From contig DASWUD010000224.1 of NCBI GenBank assembly GCA_036401755.1, forward strand, positions 1 through 10,158: 10,158 nt of DNA, read 5' to 3'. This document shows, one piece after another, positions 6,918 through 10,158 of the stretch (its first letter is position 1; each line of letters starts with the position of its first letter). A program made the translations under genes and the position numbers. Below the pieces are notes generated by a model that was not told where the DNA came from, made no database searches, and saw nothing but the letters and a program-made list of their open reading frames with translations. This DNA comes from DASWUD01 sp036401755. Lineage in GTDB: Bacteria > Pseudomonadota > Gammaproteobacteria > Thiohalomonadales > Thiohalomonadaceae.

Positions 6918-7778
6918 ATGCCCCTCGATCCCGCCCATTGGTTCAATGAACTCAACGCCCAGGATGGCTCGGCCTTCTCCCTGAAGTATACGGCGAAGCT
7001 CCATGAAGAGCAGACACCGTTCCAGAAAATCGAGGTCTACCACACCGCAGGGTTTGGCAACCTGATGGTGATCGATGGCTTCATCATGCTCACCCAGCGT
7101 GACAACTTCCTCTATCACGAGATGATGGCCCATCCGGTGCTGTTCACCCATCCCGCGCCCAAGCGCGTGCTGATCATCGGCGGCGGTGACTGTGGCACGT
7201 TGCGCGAGGTGCTGCGCCACCCTGCTATCGGGCGCGTCGATCAGGTGGATATCGACGCAGGGGTGACGCGCGCCGCCGAGAAGTTCTTTCCCGAGTTGTG
7301 TGAAGCCAACCACGATCCACGCGCCGGGCTGCACTTCGCCGACGGCCTCAAATGGGTGAAGGAGGCCACACCCGGCAGTTACGATGTGATCATCGTCGAT
7401 AGCACCGATCCCATCGGCCCTGCCGAAGGGCTGTTCGGCGTCGCCTTCTATCGCGACTGTCTGGCCGCGCTGGGCAGCGACGGTATCCTGGTCCATCAGA
7501 GTGAATCGCCGCTGCTGCATCTCAAGCTCACCATCGCCATGCGTCGGGCGATGCGCGACGCAGGCTTTGCCGATCTCAGCACCCTGCACTTTCCGCAGCC
7601 CACCTATCCGAGTGGTTGGTGGAGCTGCACCATGGCGCGCAAGAACGTAAGTTTCAGCGGTTTTCGCGAGGCCGATGCGCGTCAGCGCCCCTTCACGACC
7701 CGTTACTACAGCGAGGCGATCCACACCGCCGCCCTGGTGCTGCCGCCGTTTGTGCAGCAGGCGTTCGCGGGTAACTAA
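6918..7778 (+). CDS. speE: Spermidine synthase (polyamine aminopropyltransferase)
   Basis: A cytosolic enzyme that transfers the aminopropyl group of decarboxylated S-adenosylmethionine to putrescine, giving spermidine and methylthioadenosine. The 286-residue protein has the family landmarks in order: an N-terminal beta domain with KIEVYHTAGFGNLMVIDG (37-54); TQRDNFLYHEMM (59-70); the nucleotide-binding loop VLIIGGGDCGTLREV (84-98); VDIDAGV (110-116); DSTDPIGPAEGLF (161-173), where D161 corresponds to the catalytic Asp; and the C-terminal YYSEAIHTAALVLPPFVQ. The frame is open from an ATG at 6798, but that start would overlap speA and adds 40 unrelated residues, so I take the ATG at 6918, whose product starts MPLDPAHWFNEL. 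Its ribosome binding site is weak (GAAGACG). One oddity is Cys92 in the GGGDxG loop, where Gly is usual. An alternative acceptor such as agmatine cannot be excluded from sequence. Confidence 0.96.
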   Translation: MPLDPAHWFNELNAQDGSAFSLKYTAKLHEEQTPFQKIEVYHTAGFGNLMVIDGFIMLTQRDNFLYHEMMAHPVLFTHPAPKRVLIIGGGDCGTLREVLRHPAIGRVDQVDIDAGVTRAAEKFFPELCEANHDPRAGLHFADGLKWVKEATPGSYDVIIVDSTDPIGPAEGLFGVAFYRDCLAALGSDGILVHQSESPLLHLKLTIAMRRAMRDAGFADLSTLHFPQPTYPSGWWSCTMARKNVSFSGFREADARQRPFTTRYYSEAIHTAALVLPPFVQQAFAGN

Positions 7779-7826
7779 AACCCCACGGGGCGATCCGCCT
7801 CAGACAATTTTTGTAGACGATAAAGA

Positions 7827-7851
7827 CAAGGCCCGCCGGGGGCGGGCCTTG
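7827..7851. terminator. Hairpin between convergent speE and lipoprotein gene
   Basis: An 11-bp perfect stem (CAAGGCCCGCC at 7827-7837, GGCGGGCCTTG at 7841-7851) with a GGG loop lies 48 bp after the speE stop and 38 bp after the stop of the minus-strand gene. On the minus strand it is followed by TCTTTATC, a modest U-tract. On the plus strand no T run follows. It most likely terminates the minus-strand gene and may also limit read-through from speE. Confidence 0.65.
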
Positions 7852-7889
7852 GAACACCGTCAAAGGCGGTGCTTGTGCGCTAACGCGTA

Positions 7890-9752
7890 TTACTGTTGCC
7901 GGGTGGCGGCAACCGAAGCGTCGTTGACAAGAATGTTAAGCTTGCAGGTATAGCCGAACGACACGTCGTTGGTGGAGGGGCGTGCACAGATCCAGTTCTT
8001 GCCCTCCATCATCGTCAGCGAGTAAACACCGTTGCCATCGGTAACAGCCGACTGCGTACCGGCATATACGGTGGCGCTGGTGGCCGAGAACGCCGTACCT
8101 TCCTGGTTCTTGGTGATGCGTCCGGACAAGTGATAACGCTTGATGTTTTTGATGAAGGTGGTGTCGGCTGAACTGATCACGATGCCATCGCTCACAGCAC
8201 CATTCACCAGCAGCAAGTATTTGCCGTACGCTACCTTGGCGGTGTACTCACCATTGCTGTCGGTGGTTACCTCGCTGAAAGGGATGGGTTTGCCATCCGC
8301 TTCGATGCGATACACCGCGACGGTGACGCCAGCGAGATCACTGCCATCCTCATCGGTGATCTTGCCCAGGATAAGACCGCCGGGGGCCACCGTGATGTTC
8401 TGCTCGGTGAGATCGCTATCTGCAACGGTGACCTGCAACGCGGTCACGTCGGGCATATCGGTTACATTGGCGGCCCGCAGCTTGTAGGAGAGTCCTGCAC
8501 CGGGGGCGCCAAACAGGTCGATGGAGTAGGTGCCTGAGCCATCTGCCGATGTCAAAACAGCGCCAGCAAGATTATCGCGATCGTAGCTCACCCCCAGCCC
8601 AGTGTTGAGGGAGGCTCCGACGATAGCGGCACTATTGTCGAGTGCGGCGCCGGCCACGGGAGCGATCCTGCCCGTGATGGTACGCTTGCGAAGCAGCACG
8701 GTCGTGCTGGTGGTGCTGATGTTGTTGAACTGATAGACCGCCACCGTGCCCGTGTTGGCGGCATCGCTGACCTCGGCAATCACATTGCTCAGATTGGTCC
8801 CTACCATCACCGAGGCGACGCCATTTGCGTTGGTGATTTTGTTATCGAGCAGTATCCGGGTGCTGCGGTCACGGAACGAAATGTTACGGCCTTCGAGCGG
8901 AGCGGCATCGTGGTCGTTCAGGATGACGGTAAGCTCATTGCCGCTCTCGGCGGTAAGTGTGACAGGCGTTGGCACAATCGCACCCTGGCCAGTGACGGTG
9001 ATCACCGGTGATATGTAGGTGGCGATGCGCGTGCTGGCGTTGGTGGCAGTGGCGCGCAGGGCGACTCGGTAGGTTCCCTCAAAGAGCTCCGCATCGATAC
9101 TGGTACTCTGCGCGGCGCCCGGAAGTCTGGTCTTGGTGAATACCAGGGGGGCTCTGACGTCAGGTGCAATGGTGCCGCCCATGGGCTGCACCACATAATC
9201 CCCTGTACCGCGATTGATCTTCCCCGCCGCATCCGTTTGATAAATTTCCAGGGTGACCGAGTCAAGGCTGACGTTTGAGGTGACGTCAAAAGTGTATTTG
9301 TCAGCGTGGTAGATCTTTTCTCCGTTGCCATTAACCGTGGTGGCATAGCTCACAGGAGAGTGTTCACCGACCACCGCATCGCTCGGGGTATTGCCAATCT
9401 GGCGAGTATAGCTGTCGGCCGGCACCGCTACCGTTGCAACTCCGCTGCTGTCAGTAGTCGCGATGGCTGCGCCGATTGCAGCCACGTTAAAGCCGGCCAC
9501 GCCACTCTTTTGCAGGCCATATGCAATCGCTGCATTCTGAATTGCACTGCCATCCTGGCGGGTCAAGGTATGGCTTATGAGCGGGACAGTCTGCATAGAA
9601 GCATTGAGTGCCCCTTTGAGACTCGGCGCGGTTGTGGTGTTGGTTGTTTCGCTGTCATCACCACCACCGCATCCTCCAAGAAGCAGTGCGGTGCTTAATG
9701 CGACGACTACAAAAGTATTGGATGGCCACCCATGGGCCCTGTTGAATAGCAT
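7890..9752 (-). CDS. Multi-domain surface lipoprotein with Ig-like / carboxypeptidase-regulatory-like modules
   Basis: A 620-residue predicted lipoprotein. The signal peptide ends in a lipobox, TALLLGGC, giving lipidated Cys28. The next residue is Gly, not Asp, which favours the outer membrane in Gram-negatives. A Gly/Asp/Thr-rich flexible segment follows. The rest is a chain of beta-sandwich-like modules: about 60-115 (TTDSSGVATVAVP); 140-255; 262-345, resembling Big-1-like domains (LTVILNDHDAAPLEG, NANGVASVMV); 353-455; 459-535, a typical carboxypeptidase regulatory-like repeat (GKITDEDGSDLAGVTVAVY, TTDSNGEYTAKVAYGKYLLLV); and 540-610 (LSGRITKNQEG, VTDGNGVYSLTM), with Cys589 and Cys603 perhaps bridged. 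No catalytic motif is seen. I chose the ATG at 9750-9752 because GGGAG lies 6 nt upstream and the signal peptide starts there; the frame stays open to 10013 without family-like sequence. Such proteins usually have adhesive or structural roles at the cell surface, but the true role is unknown. Confidence 0.87.
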   Translation of the reverse strand: MLFNRAHGWPSNTFVVVALSTALLLGGCGGGDDSETTNTTTAPSLKGALNASMQTVPLISHTLTRQDGSAIQNAAIAYGLQKSGVAGFNVAAIGAAIATTDSSGVATVAVPADSYTRQIGNTPSDAVVGEHSPVSYATTVNGNGEKIYHADKYTFDVTSNVSLDSVTLEIYQTDAAGKINRGTGDYVVQPMGGTIAPDVRAPLVFTKTRLPGAAQSTSIDAELFEGTYRVALRATATNASTRIATYISPVITVTGQGAIVPTPVTLTAESGNELTVILNDHDAAPLEGRNISFRDRSTRILLDNKITNANGVASVMVGTNLSNVIAEVSDAANTGTVAVYQFNNISTTSTTVLLRKRTITGRIAPVAGAALDNSAAIVGASLNTGLGVSYDRDNLAGAVLTSADGSGTYSIDLFGAPGAGLSYKLRAANVTDMPDVTALQVTVADSDLTEQNITVAPGGLILGKITDEDGSDLAGVTVAVYRIEADGKPIPFSEVTTDSNGEYTAKVAYGKYLLLVNGAVSDGIVISSADTTFIKNIKRYHLSGRITKNQEGTAFSATSATVYAGTQSAVTDGNGVYSLTMMEGKNWICARPSTNDVSFGYTCKLNILVNDASVAATRQQ

Positions 9753-9812
9753 GGTAATCTCCCTATTGCTTATTGTTGGTACGGCTTCGCCCAGATAAAT
9801 TGTGGCGAGGCT

Positions 9813-9841
9813 AATATACACATGTTCCGTGAGGACAATAA
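9813..9841 (-). promoter_or_regulatory. Candidate promoter for the Ig-like lipoprotein gene
   Basis: Read on the minus strand, TATATT (9818-9813, 5 of 6 to TATAAT) lies 17 bp from TTATTG (9841-9836, a poor -35). Transcription would begin about 55 bp before the lipoprotein ATG. The rest of the intergenic region 9753-9954 offers no better pair. Confidence 0.35.
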
Positions 9842-9884
9842 CCCCCGCTTGACTGCGCAGAGAACAAGCTCTGGTGAAAAACCG

Positions 9885-9945
9885 CCAGTCAGCTGCTTCG
9901 AATCCAATCGCCCCTCCAAATGGGGGGTGGCGTTGCTGACTGGGG
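9885..9945 (+). promoter_or_regulatory. Nested inverted repeat in the leader of the right-edge gene, overlapping its ribosome binding site
   Basis: Outer arms CCAGTCAGC (9885-9893) and GCTGACTGG (9935-9943) are perfectly complementary over 9 bp. Inside them, CGCCCCTCC (9909-9917) can pair with GGGGG-T-GGCG (9923-9932) with one bulged T and one G-U pair, leaving AAATG as loop. The outer right arm covers the first two bases of the GGGG ribosome binding site (9942-9945) of the GTG start at 9955. The pairing is direct observation; a role in translation control is inference. No T-run follows, so it is not an ordinary terminator. Confidence 0.45.
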
Positions 9946-9954
9946 ACTAAAACT

Positions 9955-10158
9955 GTGAAAAATGGTTTTGATAAAAAAATGAAGCCGACCGGCATTCTTT
10001 TGGCCATCGCCATTTTCGTCTACACGCTAAATTCATACAGAACACCGCCAATGTCGGAAATTAATTCTGTTAAATATTCATCCAATGTCGAGGGTAAATA
10101 TCCTCTTTCCGTGATCATCGACGCCACTCGTACAGCCTCCGTAAGATTGGAGAGTTCC
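9955..10158 (+). CDS. N-terminal part of an unknown secreted or membrane-anchored protein (3' end missing)
   Basis: The frame is open from just after a TGA at 9937-9939 to the right edge. I take GTG at 9955 as start because GGGGA sits 8 nt upstream; ATG at 9979 is the alternative but has no ribosome binding site. The 68 visible residues start MKNGFDKKMKPTG, a basic leader, followed by a hydrophobic segment ILLAIAIFVYTL (about 14-25) that would be a signal peptide or membrane anchor with no lipobox. Next come SEINSVKYSSNVEGKYPLSV and IIDATRTASVRLESS, which may begin a beta-rich periplasmic domain. I do not recognise the family. Base composition is about 42% GC over 9961-10158 against about 60% in the housekeeping genes, suggesting recent acquisition or a lineage-specific gene. 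It is divergent from the Ig-like lipoprotein gene. Confidence 0.6.
   Translation, partial: MKNGFDKKMKPTGILLAIAIFVYTLNSYRTPPMSEINSVKYSSNVEGKYPLSVIIDATRTASVRLESS

Noticed and set aside
6821..6955. Longer N-terminus for SpeA starting at 6955
   Set aside because: The extra 45 residues would run into the speE coding sequence and are not family-like, while the ATG at 6820 has a strong AGGAGGAG ribosome binding site.
6780..7724. A 314-codon minus-strand open frame across speE
   Set aside because: It is antisense to speE, has no plausible ribosome binding site or family motif, and overlaps the speA start region.
7781..7790. CCCCACGGGG just after the speE stop as terminator
   Set aside because: The stem is only 4 bp with a 2-nt loop, too tight to form, and no T-run follows directly.
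9895..9920. tRNA-like 3' end: TTCGAATCC followed by CCTCCA
   Set aside because: The bases flanking the TTCGAAT loop do not pair as a T-stem, and no complementary acceptor arm or anticodon arm lies upstream. Chance resemblance within the hairpin region.

Overview
The window looks like chromosomal DNA from a GC-rich (about 60%) gammaproteobacterium, or less likely a betaproteobacterium. The pointers are argS followed almost directly by an FtsN-like SPOR protein, a long biosynthetic-type arginine decarboxylase (SpeA), a signal-peptide-bearing outer-membrane barrel, a Braun-type lipoprotein signal, and Shine-Dalgarno-led starts throughout. I cannot name a genus from the sequence alone.

Layout, left to right. 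(1) 1-523: the C-terminal part of an Arg/Gln/Pro-rich protein built on a 90-bp in-frame tandem repeat, closed by a hairpin. (2) 593-1507: a cation diffusion facilitator (zinc-type metal exporter) with a His-rich N-terminus and a TTG start. (3) 1599-4079: argS and an FtsN-like SPOR-domain protein, 3 bp apart, behind a recognisable sigma70-like promoter. (4) 4247-4846: a small, Tyr-rich predicted outer-membrane beta-barrel, ended by a very strong bidirectional terminator shared with the convergent speA. (5) 4925-7778: the divergent polyamine pair speA (minus) and speE (plus), sharing a 97-bp intergenic region. (6) 7890-9752: a minus-strand lipoprotein of 620 residues made of repeated Ig-like or carboxypeptidase-regulatory-like modules. 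(7) 9753-10158: a 202-bp intergenic region with a nested inverted repeat that overlaps the ribosome binding site of a divergent, AT-rich secreted or membrane protein gene cut off by the right edge.

Functionally, most of the window is housekeeping: tRNA charging, cell-division-type peptidoglycan binding, metal export and polyamine synthesis. SpeA makes agmatine and SpeE adds an aminopropyl group to a diamine. The linking agmatine-to-putrescine enzymes are not in the window. The two ends carry lineage-specific surface or low-complexity proteins. I found no CRISPR array, insertion sequence, rRNA or tRNA. The least explained part is the right-hand edge, with its hairpin leader and AT-rich partial gene.
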